Assembly: GCF_014643535.1 (NCBI RefSeq)
Contig: NZ_BMJQ01000004.1
Location: 1 to 64,000 of the forward strand
Origin: Aliidongia dinghuensis
GTDB taxonomy: Bacteria; Pseudomonadota; Alphaproteobacteria; ATCC43930; CGMCC-115725
DNA length: 64,000 nt
Direction of reading: 5' to 3'
The translations under genes were made by a program, and so were the position numbers. The notes beneath the pieces are model-generated. The model had not been told where the DNA came from, ran no database searches, and was given only the letters and a program-made list of their open reading frames with translations. Every line of letters begins with the position of its first letter. Positions within the stretch are counted from its first letter, which is position 1. Positions 42,260 through 50,461 of this stretch are shown piece by piece.

Positions 42260-44716
42260 CTATGCGCCTTTCCGCAGGAGATTCAGATTGAGCGCGCCGC
42301 ATCCGCACCTCAATGCTTCCTTTCTGCCTCGGTCGGGAGCGACGAAGTACATCTCGTTGCAGGTGCCGCAGCCGAATGCGTCAGTGAATGCACGGAAGGC
42401 GGCGACCACGGGGATGAAGTCCTCCCTCTTGAGGTCGGCCCAGTCGTTGAAGTGAACGGCCGTGTTGATCTGCCAAGTCTCGTAGCCTGTCTTGGTCTTG
42501 GCTTCTCCGAAGGCAACCTCGATGGCGCCGATGCACTCGACGACGTCCTTCTGGTTCCAGGAATTTGCGGCGACCTTGGCCTTTTTCAGGAGGTCGCCCA
42601 GCGTGCTCGTCGCATTGGGGAGAAGATCGCCGAGCATGAACTGGGCGTCGCCTCTGAACTCAACATCGGCGCGTAGCCGATCGCAAGCCTCTTTGGCGAA
42701 ATGTTCGAGGTAGTGGCGGAGCAGAGCGGCAGCGGCGCGCACATCGTTTTTGGCAAGGTAGCCTTCAATCTCGGCCCAGACGTCGCGATCGTCCCACTCG
42801 GTCGGGCCAAGATCCACGGTCCAGGTCCGGAAGTGGGCGAAGTTGCGGCCCTTGATGAGTCCCTCGGACTTCATGTGACGCAGCCAGATTTCGTCATGCG
42901 TTGTGAAGATGAACTGCGTGTTGGGGAACATCTCTTTGAGGAGGGTGCAAACCTGACGGCGGTGGCCGGCGTCGACCGACATCAGCACGTCGTCCAGGAC
43001 CGCGAACGTAAAACTCGTTCCGAGCAGATGGTTCATTAGAGCAAGGTAGAGGCAGAGACCCATTCCGTCCTGGTGGCCCTCGCTGTGATATGCGCCAGGC
43101 GGAAAGTGGCCGCGTCCATAGAAGTCTACGTCGAAACCGAGTTTGCCGATCGAGGGCATCAGCTTTGCCGTGAATGCCTTCTCGTCGTCCTCGTTGATTT
43201 TCCGGTAGTAGCTCGCGAAGGCGATCTCTACGTCCTTGTAGATCTTTTCGAGCGCGGTCGTCGTGACAGTGCCATAGCTGGTGAAGACCTTCGTGGCGCG
43301 GTCAGCGCGGACCTTGCCGGCAGCCAACTTGAGTCGCGCGGTTCGGTAGATCTCAAGCCGCTCCTGCGCGAGGACCAGGAAGTCACGCGCTGCGTCCTGC
43401 TTGGTGGGTTCGGGTATTGCCACGATCGCGGCCGTAAGCGCGGCCAGCGATGGCTCCATATCCGGAACGCTGTGAGCCGCCGATAGGACCGCGCGTGTGT
43501 CATCGAGCGGCAAGAGCTTCTGAAGCTGCTGGTATCGTCCCCGAAGAACGGTCCTGAACTCGGTGAGCGCGGTGGCGACGATCTTCGGCGAGAACAGGCC
43601 AGCGTAATCGATCATCGTGTTCAAGGCGGTGCCGGCGGCATGGAGGGCGTCGAGGATCGGCTTCAGTTCCGCTTCGATCGCCTCGCGCCTTTTGCTCACA
43701 TCTTCAAGGTGCGCCAGCTTGCCGGACAGGTGGCCCGTGAAAGCGTCCGGCTCGAACGGCGTGTCGCAGACCGGGCACGCGGCCCCATCATACAGCTCCA
43801 ACGCCGACTTCAGGAGGGCCTCGCGCGACAGGCCGTTGAGGCTTGCGGCATCCTTCCCGAGCTCGGCCGCGTTGGCCTCTGCGGTTGAGCATGCTTGCTT
43901 GAAGGACGCACTCTCGAGCGCCTTGAGTGCCTCTCGCAAGGTTGCAAGATCGGCGGCAGCCTGCACCTTCGGCACGCGGCCCGGTGCGCTCGCGGTGGTC
44001 GTGGTCAGCCCATCTTTGACCGAGGTGTTGGCCTCAAGGTCGGTCAGCGGTGGGAGGCCGAGCAGCTCCCGGCGCGGATTGACCGCGTCGAGGACGGATT
44101 TCTTGCTGAGCTGTGCGGTGTCAAGCACGGCAAGAAGATTGGTGATGGCGTCTCTCTCTGAGCGCTCCAACCCCGGGAGGTCCTTGGTGCAGGTATTGGC
44201 GATCTTCTGCAGCACGCCCCGCAGCCGCTCAATGTCGTCGAGGCGGAGGAGCGATTGGACCTCCTTTGACCGTTGGCCTGGCTCGGAGATGACATACCGG
44301 ATCAGCTCGCGGCGCGAGAGGACGAACTCTGGGTGAAGGTTGACACTCTCGAACGCGGCGATGACGTCCTTGTCGGCCGGCTCGATCTCCGGCGCGCTTG
44401 CCGATTTCACAGTTCGGCGGATCTGGGCCTTTTTATTGCCGAGGGAAGGGATCGTGACGTCAAGGGTCACCGACGCGGCCTCGGGCTTGTTGCGGCTGTC
44501 GACATGGGGACCGTGCGCCTTGACCGAGAGACCTCCGGTCCCCGCGCCGGCTAGGCGCGAGATGTTGCCAGTCAGGGCAAACTCGATCGCATCCACGATG
44601 CCGCTCTTGCCGGTCCCATTCGGTCCGCAGGCAGCGAAGTTCTGACCCTTGAGCCCAAGGGTCAGCTCTCGGATGCCGCGAAACTCCTTGATGTGTATCT
44701 TGTCGATCCGGATCAT
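42260..44716 (-). CDS. Rad50/SMC-like ATPase with zinc hook
   Basis: An 818-residue ABC-type ATPase. Walker A is ACGPNGTGKSGIVDAIEFAL (about 30-49). A coiled-coil arm follows with a zinc-hook-like ACPVCDTPFEPDAF (about 312). The second half has SEGHQDGMGLCLYLAL (signature region) and AVLDDVLMSVDAGHRRQV (Walker B/D-loop, about 575). The C-terminus adds a zinc-ribbon-like FGCGTCNEM...LRCGCGALN. It lacks the nuclease domain of RloC or OLD proteins. It is coupled by a 4-base overlap to the small gene upstream. Confidence 0.85.
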   Translation of the reverse strand: MIRIDKIHIKEFRGIRELTLGLKGQNFAACGPNGTGKSGIVDAIEFALTGNISRLAGAGTGGLSVKAHGPHVDSRNKPEAASVTLDVTIPSLGNKKAQIRRTVKSASAPEIEPADKDVIAAFESVNLHPEFVLSRRELIRYVISEPGQRSKEVQSLLRLDDIERLRGVLQKIANTCTKDLPGLERSERDAITNLLAVLDTAQLSKKSVLDAVNPRRELLGLPPLTDLEANTSVKDGLTTTTASAPGRVPKVQAAADLATLREALKALESASFKQACSTAEANAAELGKDAASLNGLSREALLKSALELYDGAACPVCDTPFEPDAFTGHLSGKLAHLEDVSKRREAIEAELKPILDALHAAGTALNTMIDYAGLFSPKIVATALTEFRTVLRGRYQQLQKLLPLDDTRAVLSAAHSVPDMEPSLAALTAAIVAIPEPTKQDAARDFLVLAQERLEIYRTARLKLAAGKVRADRATKVFTSYGTVTTTALEKIYKDVEIAFASYYRKINEDDEKAFTAKLMPSIGKLGFDVDFYGRGHFPPGAYHSEGHQDGMGLCLYLALMNHLLGTSFTFAVLDDVLMSVDAGHRRQVCTLLKEMFPNTQFIFTTHDEIWLRHMKSEGLIKGRNFAHFRTWTVDLGPTEWDDRDVWAEIEGYLAKNDVRAAAALLRHYLEHFAKEACDRLRADVEFRGDAQFMLGDLLPNATSTLGDLLKKAKVAANSWNQKDVVECIGAIEVAFGEAKTKTGYETWQINTAVHFNDWADLKREDFIPVVAAFRAFTDAFGCGTCNEMYFVAPDRGRKEALRCGCGALNLNLLRKGA

Positions 44717-44946
44717 GAGGCTTCCGGAAACAGGGCGGCGCGGATCGATGGCTCCGCAAAGACGCCGTCTTCGAGAACAACCTTGCGGAGCCTGGGCGCT
44801 ATTTCGCCGAAGCCTTTCTCCTTTTCCAAGGTATCGAAGAACTCGCCAAGGATAGTGGCGGCGACCGACTTCACCTTTGCGGGCGGCTCGGCCGCCTGAT
44901 CTCCATCCTCAATGGTGTCCAAGATGTTTTCCCCCGACGCATGCAA
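44713..44946 (-). CDS. Small protein coupled to the Rad50-like ATPase
   Basis: A 77-residue acidic protein (MHASGENILDTIEDGDQAAEPP opening, then a helical KSVAATILGEFFDTLEKEKGFGEIAPRLRKVVLEDG). Its stop overlaps the ATPase start (ATGA), a sign of obligate partnership. Its size and position match the middle components of ABC three-component systems. No family was recognised from sequence alone. Confidence 0.7.
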   Translation of the reverse strand: MHASGENILDTIEDGDQAAEPPAKVKSVAATILGEFFDTLEKEKGFGEIAPRLRKVVLEDGVFAEPSIRAALFPEAS

Positions 44947-45017
44947 AATAACAGGAAACGCTGCTTGCGTCAGGGTGGGACTCGCGCACTGGACGCCGCT
45001 AAGCGAGGATAACTCGG

Positions 45018-45641
45018 CTAGGAATAGAAGCGCCCCGCATCGATGCCGATTTCGATGATCTCTGTTCCAAGGAAGCCGTAAACGGGCAAACCCGGAAAAG
45101 CGGCAATGACATCGGCCAGCTTGAGCCGAACCTGTCCGACGGTTGGGCCGAGGTCAGGCATCGACGGATCGTAGCCGGGGATTTCCGTGAAAGGGATCGC
45201 CTTGGCGACAACAAGCTCCTCGGCGAGATTGACGAATATACCGAGTGTATCGGCGTCCGTTACGGTCCATTCGTTGTAGTCGCTCGCCTTGGCGAAAGTT
45301 TCCTCCACGGCATGCCGCGAGAATGGGACGCCGGCTCCGGTCCTCTTGCCGGTCACGGGATCATAGGAGGTTCCGGCGTCACCCGGGCAGACAGATGCGA
45401 TTGAGGCCGTCGAGCGCGGGTTCAGAATGATGCCAATGGCGCCGTAGGTGTGAGTGTGAGCGGGCCAGATGAGTGAGCAGCTCAGCTCCTTGCCCTGGTT
45501 GGCGCAGATCTCAATGGCGTTCTTCAGATCATCGGGAAAGAGGAGGCCCCCCGTCCCTTCATCGGCTTTACCTGGCCGCGAGCAGTGAACGATTAGCGCT
45601 TTGCGCGCCTTCAGTAATTCAAGCAGTTCATCTTTGGTCAT
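45018..45641 (-). CDS. Unknown protein heading the ATPase operon
   Basis: A 207-residue protein from ATG 45641 (RBS-like GGGGGAT). Notable segments are ALIVHCSRPGKADEGTGG, LIWPAHTHTYGAIGIILNPRS, CPGDAGTSYDPVTGKRTGAGVPF and a C-terminal PVYGFLGTEIIEIGIDAG. No family recognised; the HTH tripeptide in PAHTHTYG and conserved-looking Cys/Gly turns suggest an enzyme. It is 71 bases upstream of the small gene and ATPase, so it could be the effector of that unit. Confidence 0.6.
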   Translation of the reverse strand: MTKDELLELLKARKALIVHCSRPGKADEGTGGLLFPDDLKNAIEICANQGKELSCSLIWPAHTHTYGAIGIILNPRSTASIASVCPGDAGTSYDPVTGKRTGAGVPFSRHAVEETFAKASDYNEWTVTDADTLGIFVNLAEELVVAKAIPFTEIPGYDPSMPDLGPTVGQVRLKLADVIAAFPGLPVYGFLGTEIIEIGIDAGRFYS

Positions 45642-45827
45642 GGATCCCCCGGCGTGTGACTTCTGTCCGGTCTGCCAGTGAAAATCGCGGATTCGTACTT
45701 TTATCTTGTTGATGTGCAGGCCGGGAATATGGTTGTCGCATGCGCGCAGGCCCTTTGGCGGCAGTCCCGCTAAGATTAATCCTTGGCCGAGCACGACGCG
45801 GCGATCGGCGATCTCCAGAAGGTATCC

Positions 45828-46268
45828 ATGGAGCGGCTCACCCTTAAATACGTCTGGAAGCAGAAGGAAATTCCGGTCGTACTGCGCCGGACTGGACGTG
45901 GTGAGAAGCTTCGGGTGCGACTGCCATTTGCTGACGACAACCGGCAATGGCTTCAGAACGAGCGACGAACGGCTCCTGAATGGATTGGCGGGACAGATGC
46001 CTACTGGGAGCTGCCGAAGTCCTGGTTCAACGACTTCGTCGATCGGGCGCTGCAGCGCTACGGCAAGGTCTACATCATCCAGCCTTATCGCGAGCAGGAG
46101 ATCTGCGCGCGGGCGTGCCAGGAAGCACAGGGGCACGAATGCCAGTGCTCCTGCATGGGCGCCAACCATGGCATCGGCAACGACGGTTCCTGGTTCGAGG
46201 TCTCCGATACCTTCTCGACCCGCTGGGGCGAGCGCGAGCTCGCCTGTCGTTTGCTCACAGCCCGGTAG
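45828..46268 (+). CDS. Cys-rich protein of unknown function
   Basis: A 146-residue protein starting MERLTLKYVWKQKEIPVVLRR at 45828 behind AGAAGG. The C-terminal half has ELPKSWFNDFVDRALQRYGKVYIIQPYREQE and then CARACQEAQGHECQCSCMGANHG, a likely zinc-binding cluster. It is convergent with the CBASS operon and divergent from the 45018-45641 gene, so it is probably a separate unit. Not assigned to a family. Confidence 0.65.
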   Translation: MERLTLKYVWKQKEIPVVLRRTGRGEKLRVRLPFADDNRQWLQNERRTAPEWIGGTDAYWELPKSWFNDFVDRALQRYGKVYIIQPYREQEICARACQEAQGHECQCSCMGANHGIGNDGSWFEVSDTFSTRWGERELACRLLTAR

Positions 46269-46290
46269 GGACTCGTGCCCAATCAGAAAC

Positions 46291-47325
46291 TCACGTCGTC
46301 GGGCAACGGATGAATTGCTCGACCGCGCCGTCGAGAAACATCCGCTCAATGTGGTGCCCGGCGCCATCGACGAGACTGCGCGCCACCATCGGCAGCTCCC
46401 GGACCGAGCGTTGCACGTCATCCATCGCGATTGGCGCATCGCTTTCTGGCACATCGATCCGTGTGACGTTGTTCTTGCCGACCAGCAGATAGGCTTGGCC
46501 CAGGGCATTTCGGGACTGCGCGCGGGCGGCCGCATTGAACGAACGCAGGAACGCCCAGTCCCTGATGCCGCCGTTGCGCACCCGCTCATCGACGGTGAAG
46601 GTGGAGTCACCCGTGCCCAGGCTCAGGATACGCACGTCCTCGCGCGCAATGTCGAAGCAGGCAAGGGCGTCGACCAGGGCGTTCATGACCGGATTGTTGG
46701 CCCAGATGCCACCATCGATCATGATGTAGCCGTCGTCCTCGACGCCGGGGTAATAGGAGGGGGCCGCCGTCGTGTGGAGCGCCACATGGGCGAACTTCTT
46801 GTGGCGGTCCTTCTGGTAGTCCGGGTGGTGCGGCGTCTTGTAGAGGAACGGCTCGCCGTGACGCCCTTCGAAGCTCGGGATCACCAGGCGGGTGACGGCA
46901 TCGTCGAGCACCTTGTCGCCAAAGATCCGCAGTAGCTCCTCTTTGAGGGCTGCTTGGTCGTGCTTTGGCTTGAACACCCAGCGCAAGGCCCTCGACAATT
47001 TGCCGAGCCCAGCCGCCGGCGGAAAGATGCGCTCGCCGCGCTCGAGATATATGTTCAACGCCTGTCGGGATGTCATCCCGTGGGCAAGGGCGAGTGCGAT
47101 GATGCCGCCTGTTGAGGTGCCAGCAATCATGTCGAAATGATTGGTGATGGAGGCGCCGCCCAGGAAGCGGTTTTCGAGTTCGGCCAGCACCGCTGCGGGG
47201 AAGACGCCGCGAATGCCGCCACCGTCGATTGAGAGAATGCGGAAAGGCCGGCCCAGCGGCCACGGCTGTTTCAGGCGCGCGTGCTGGATGGTGCCGTCCG
47301 ATCGCCGCGGCGGAACATAGTTCAT
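46291..47325 (-). CDS. capV: CapV-like patatin phospholipase (CBASS effector)
   Basis: A 344-residue patatin-like phospholipase. The oxyanion loop DGGGIRG (residues 34-40), the nucleophile motif GTSTGG with Ser71, and MIDGGIWANNP with the catalytic Asp are all intact. In CBASS, CapV is activated by cyclic dinucleotides and degrades the inner membrane, killing infected cells. The start ATG 47325 overlaps the stop of the E2 gene (ATGA). It is the last gene of the CBASS operon. Confidence 0.92.
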   Translation of the reverse strand: MNYVPPRRSDGTIQHARLKQPWPLGRPFRILSIDGGGIRGVFPAAVLAELENRFLGGASITNHFDMIAGTSTGGIIALALAHGMTSRQALNIYLERGERIFPPAAGLGKLSRALRWVFKPKHDQAALKEELLRIFGDKVLDDAVTRLVIPSFEGRHGEPFLYKTPHHPDYQKDRHKKFAHVALHTTAAPSYYPGVEDDGYIMIDGGIWANNPVMNALVDALACFDIAREDVRILSLGTGDSTFTVDERVRNGGIRDWAFLRSFNAAARAQSRNALGQAYLLVGKNNVTRIDVPESDAPIAMDDVQRSVRELPMVARSLVDGAGHHIERMFLDGAVEQFIRCPTT

Positions 47326-47774
47326 TGTGTTGTCTCCCTTGCCTCGCCGAGCTCCTGTCCGGCGTGGCGCCCGCCGCCGGTCCAGCGCCCGGTCATCAAC
47401 CAAAGTTCGTAGCAGGCGAGCCAGTCGAGCGCCCAAGGGACGGTCGTGCTGGCGATGGTCATCGCCGATGACCATTCCCGTTCGCGGGGATCGAACAGGC
47501 AAAGAGTCGGATCATCGGCCGGCGGATAGACATGGGGTAGCTGCCCCTCGGAATTGCCGGGTAACCGAATCAGTTCGGGGGAGAGCACCCGCACCTCGGG
47601 GAACGACCCGAGCTCGTAGCGGATTTCGAGCGAGTAGCTTGAGTATTGCGGCTTGACGCTTCCCACCCACCGAGCGGACTGAGTGCGGCGATCTACGCGG
47701 CGCGCAGCGAACCGCGGCCAAGCCGCCTTCATCGCGGCGATCTGCTGGTCGATGGAGAGGGGCCCCGCCCGCAT
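47322..47774 (-). CDS. E2-like protein of short type II CBASS
   Basis: A 150-residue protein with an E2/UBC-like fold pattern: strands YSLEIRYELGSFPEVRVLSPEL, the proline-rich LPHVYPPADDPTLCLFDP with the presumptive catalytic Cys92, and a C-terminal helix WALDWLACYELWLMTG. Stand-alone E2-like proteins replace the larger E1-E2 Cap2 in short type II CBASS and are thought to conjugate the CD-NTase. It is coupled to the CD-NTase (TAATG) and to the phospholipase gene. Confidence 0.85.
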   Translation of the reverse strand: MRAGPLSIDQQIAAMKAAWPRFAARRVDRRTQSARWVGSVKPQYSSYSLEIRYELGSFPEVRVLSPELIRLPGNSEGQLPHVYPPADDPTLCLFDPREREWSSAMTIASTTVPWALDWLACYELWLMTGRWTGGGRHAGQELGEARETTQ

Positions 47775-49021
47775 TAGATCTTGCGCCCGAAGAAAGTGTG
47801 AGGCCGCGCCGCCGAGACCACCGGGTTGACGGTCGACGCCGCGACCGCAGCGGCGGTAGGCAACAGCACGCCGCCGCGCCGCGTGTAGAGCTGGCGCGAC
47901 TGCTGGATCCCGCCGCCAACCTCCGTGGCGATCTGGTCGGCGGCACGGGTCACGACACGGTCACCGAAGTCGTCGCGCAACGTGTCCATCATCGCGTTGG
48001 GGAACATCTCGCCCTTGCGCATCGCCTCGAGCGAATGGACGAGTTCGCGCAGGTGTTCGGCGAACTCATCCTGCTGAGCGATGGATTCCGGCCAGCGGTC
48101 GGTAAACACATCGGCGGCGCATACAGGATTGGCGACATGCAGGAGCCGCCGGTAGAGCGAGGCCTGCTCGATGTCGCGAATGATCCAGCTCGCGAGGCGA
48201 ACGAGCATGGCGCTGAGCGACATGTTCGGCTGCGCGGCGAGCCCGGCGTAGTAGGAGAGCATCACCGACGGCGGAATCCGGCCGGCATACCTGGCATAGC
48301 GAATGTTGCGGAAGCGCTTGAGGAGCTGGAGGGCCAGCGTCGCCGTGTTCTTGACGATGAAGTCACACTGATCCGGAACGTCGTCCACATCGGCGTCGGC
48401 GCGCGCGGCAAGGCCGGCATGGTCAAGCCACCGCCGGTGGAACGCCTTCGCCATGCGCAATTCGAGCGGGGTTCTGCTCGCATACCACTGCGCAAAGCCA
48501 TAGGCGTTCATGTCGACGAGGCGATCGTCGGCCGAACGACGCGGACCCTTGGCGTGGGTGATCAGGCTCTCGCGATCGAGCGAAGCGTAGACGCGCAACG
48601 ACGGCGTGACGTCGAGGTGCATCTTGTCGGCGTAGAACAAGGTGACGCAGCGTGTCTGCCGCAACACCCGCTGCACGGGATAGTCGGCAAGTGCGGCTTC
48701 GAGCTCGATCAGGATTTCAAGCGGCGCCATGCCGCGAAAGCGGCCGCCGAGCTGCGAGACGATGTCGAGATCATACTCGTCGTCGGTGCCGCGGGTCGAA
48801 ATCGTGGCATCGATCGCCATGGAGCCCTGCGGGTAGAAGTGCTCGATCTGGTCGAAGAAGGCGGTCGTCGCCTCGAGGTGGCGGCGCACAGCCTCGTAGC
48901 GCGACTTCGCCTTGTCGTGCAGCGAGGGCGGGAGCTGAACGCTGAGCGCGATCTCCGCGAGGATGCGGTCGAGAGGGTCGTCGAACGGATTGAGGCCAGT
49001 CGGCGCAAGCTGGATGTTCAC
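47774..49021 (-). CDS. CD-NTase, cyclic oligonucleotide synthase (CBASS)
   Basis: A 415-residue nucleotidyltransferase. The active site is YPQGSMAIDATIS with Gly66-Ser67 and then DDEYDLDIVSQLGG with Asp84 and Asp86, the GS...DxD pattern of cGAS/DncV-like enzymes. The start is probably GTG 49021 behind ACGGAG; an upstream ATG at 49141 would add 40 residues overlapping the putative operators. It makes the nucleotide second messenger that activates the phospholipase. The product (for example cGAMP) cannot be told from sequence. Confidence 0.9.
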   Translation of the reverse strand: MNIQLAPTGLNPFDDPLDRILAEIALSVQLPPSLHDKAKSRYEAVRRHLEATTAFFDQIEHFYPQGSMAIDATISTRGTDDEYDLDIVSQLGGRFRGMAPLEILIELEAALADYPVQRVLRQTRCVTLFYADKMHLDVTPSLRVYASLDRESLITHAKGPRRSADDRLVDMNAYGFAQWYASRTPLELRMAKAFHRRWLDHAGLAARADADVDDVPDQCDFIVKNTATLALQLLKRFRNIRYARYAGRIPPSVMLSYYAGLAAQPNMSLSAMLVRLASWIIRDIEQASLYRRLLHVANPVCAADVFTDRWPESIAQQDEFAEHLRELVHSLEAMRKGEMFPNAMMDTLRDDFGDRVVTRAADQIATEVGGGIQQSRQLYTRRGGVLLPTAAAVAASTVNPVVSAARPHTFFGRKI

Positions 49022-49101
49022 ATCGATCTCCGTGGCGGGCTGCGTTTGCGCATCTCGCCACCGCCCGCGCGATGTTCGGGATGATATAAGGTCAAGTACG
49101 T

Positions 49102-49168
49102 CTACTCCGAACAAGATGGGAACCTTGAATGCGTCTGTCAAGGGACATAGAATATAGCTACTCCGAAC
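49102..49168. promoter_or_regulatory. Repeated CTACTCCGAAC sites between CBASS and capH
   Basis: CTACTCCGAAC occurs at 49102-49112 and 49158-49168 in the spacer between the divergent CBASS operon and the HTH/ImmA operon. A related inverted word, GTTCGGGATGA, lies near 49074. They are likely operators for the HTH protein, allowing joint control of both operons. Confidence 0.55.
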
Positions 49169-49201
49169 GCGGGTTGAGCGGATCGAGCAGAAGGGCCGGC
49201 A

Positions 49202-49522
49202 ATGAAATTTGGTGAGCGGATCAAGGACTTACGAACGAAGAAGGGCCTGACGCTCGATCAGCTCGCGCAGGAGACCGGCTCGTCGAAGAGCTATATTTGG
49301 GAGCTCGAAAACAAGAATCCGCCGAGGCCCTCGGCCGAGAAGCTGTCCGCGATTGCGGGCGCCTTAGGGGTGACCGTCGACTATCTGATCGGGGCCGACA
49401 CGCAGACGCTCAGCGAGGCCGAGGACACCGCCTTCTTCCGGCAGTACAGCGGTCTCCCTGAGGAAACGCGCCGGCAGATTCGCGAGATGGCTCGCATCCT
49501 CGACACGAAGACCCGCAAATGA
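49202..49522 (+). CDS. capH: CapH-like XRE repressor
   Basis: A 106-residue regulator: MKFGERIKDLRTKKGLTLDQLAQETGSSKSYIWELENKNPPRPSAEKLSAIAGALGVTVDYLIG is a full Cro/C1 HTH (1-65), followed by a helical tail that may carry the dimerisation and cleavage region. It overlaps the ImmA-type protease gene by 4 bases. CapH/CapP pairs next to CBASS loci repress the operon until the protease cleaves CapH. The repeats at 49102-49168 fit as its sites. Confidence 0.82.
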   Translation: MKFGERIKDLRTKKGLTLDQLAQETGSSKSYIWELENKNPPRPSAEKLSAIAGALGVTVDYLIGADTQTLSEAEDTAFFRQYSGLPEETRRQIREMARILDTKTRK

Positions 49523-50442
49523 GCGAGCCGATCCGCCTCCGGCCGCTGAAGGAAGCGGCCCGTATCACCCAGATGCTCGATCTGGTCCTTGGAGCGGATC
49601 GGTTTGATCGCGCGCCGGTGGATGTGATCAGTCTTGCGCTAGAGTATTCCCGCCAGGTCGCGCCCAATAGCCCCATCCACGAGGTTGTCGAGCGCGACAT
49701 CCCGGGCTGCGTCGGCGCGTTGGTCTATGGGGAGGCGCGGCCGCGCCAATGGGCGATCATGTACCATGTCGGTCAGTCTAACGGACGTCGCTCGTTCACC
49801 GTGGGTCACGAGTTTGCCCACTACGTCCTGCACCGGGAGCTGATCGAAGAGGACGAGGGTTTCGACGGTGGGATCTATTGCGACGAGAACGCGGTGGTTC
49901 GCCGCGACGGGTCCGGCATTGAACAGGAAGCCGACGAGTTTGCCGCCGCGCTGCTCATGCCGTTTCATGACTTTCGCCGCCAACTGCCGGCCAAGGCTCA
50001 CGCCGATTTCGAAGCGCTCGGCCGACTTGCAAAGCGCTACGGAGTTTCGCTGACAGCGGCGATCCTGCGATGGCTCGAATACACCGAGACGCGGGCGATC
50101 ATGGTGGTTTCGAATGAGGGATTCGCTCATTGGGCGAAGCCCAGCAAGGCGGCGCTTAGATCGGGGCGCTACATCCGTACGAGGGACACTGTATTCGAAC
50201 TCCCACTGCAAGCGTTTGCGGCGAGACGCGATTATTCCGAGGCGGCGCTGACCGGCATTATGCAGCAAGCGGGGGTCTGGTTTCCCGAGCCGGTGCACGA
50301 GATATGCCTTCGCTCGGATCGCTACGATCAGGAGATCACCGTGCTTCAGTTTGAAGCGGACGGCCCTCGCTTTCAGGAGGAGGAAGAAGAGAGTGACGTG
50401 TTCGACCATTTTCTACGGAACGGACAGGCTCCGGATCGTTGA
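49519..50442 (+). CDS. capP: CapP-like ImmA/IrrE metallopeptidase
   Basis: A 307-residue zinc protease: TVGHEFAHYVLHRELIEED holds the HExxH motif (about residues 97-101), with the downstream Glu in IEQEADEFAAALLMP. The N-terminal DUF955 lead region and a C-terminal domain (about 190-307) of unknown function complete it. With the overlapping HTH gene it forms the repressor/protease pair that would derepress CBASS and its own operon on DNA damage or infection. Confidence 0.85.
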   Translation: MSEPIRLRPLKEAARITQMLDLVLGADRFDRAPVDVISLALEYSRQVAPNSPIHEVVERDIPGCVGALVYGEARPRQWAIMYHVGQSNGRRSFTVGHEFAHYVLHRELIEEDEGFDGGIYCDENAVVRRDGSGIEQEADEFAAALLMPFHDFRRQLPAKAHADFEALGRLAKRYGVSLTAAILRWLEYTETRAIMVVSNEGFAHWAKPSKAALRSGRYIRTRDTVFELPLQAFAARRDYSEAALTGIMQQAGVWFPEPVHEICLRSDRYDQEITVLQFEADGPRFQEEEEESDVFDHFLRNGQAPDR

Positions 50443-50461
50443 CGCTTAGGCGGATCAGTTC

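Noticed and set aside
42260-44716. RloC or OLD/Gabija-type nuclease
   Set aside because: The ATPase has no Toprim or anticodon-nuclease motif; its ends are ATPase lobes plus a zinc ribbon.
39843-44946. Single Lamassu-like system joining the Toprim/protease pair with the Rad50-like ATPase
   Set aside because: The two sets are convergent with separate promoters and each has internal stop/start coupling, so two units are more likely; a functional link is not excluded.
45018-45641. Cap3-type JAB isopeptidase of CBASS
   Set aside because: The HTH tripeptide in PAHTHTYG is not followed by the ordered Pro/Ser/Asp residues of a JAMM motif, and the gene lies in another operon.
45018-46610. Reading the 207-residue gene as a 530-codon protein
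   Set aside because: The upstream part is antisense to nothing on its own strand but overlaps the patatin gene in another frame and has no protein character; an RBS and ATG at 45641 fit better.
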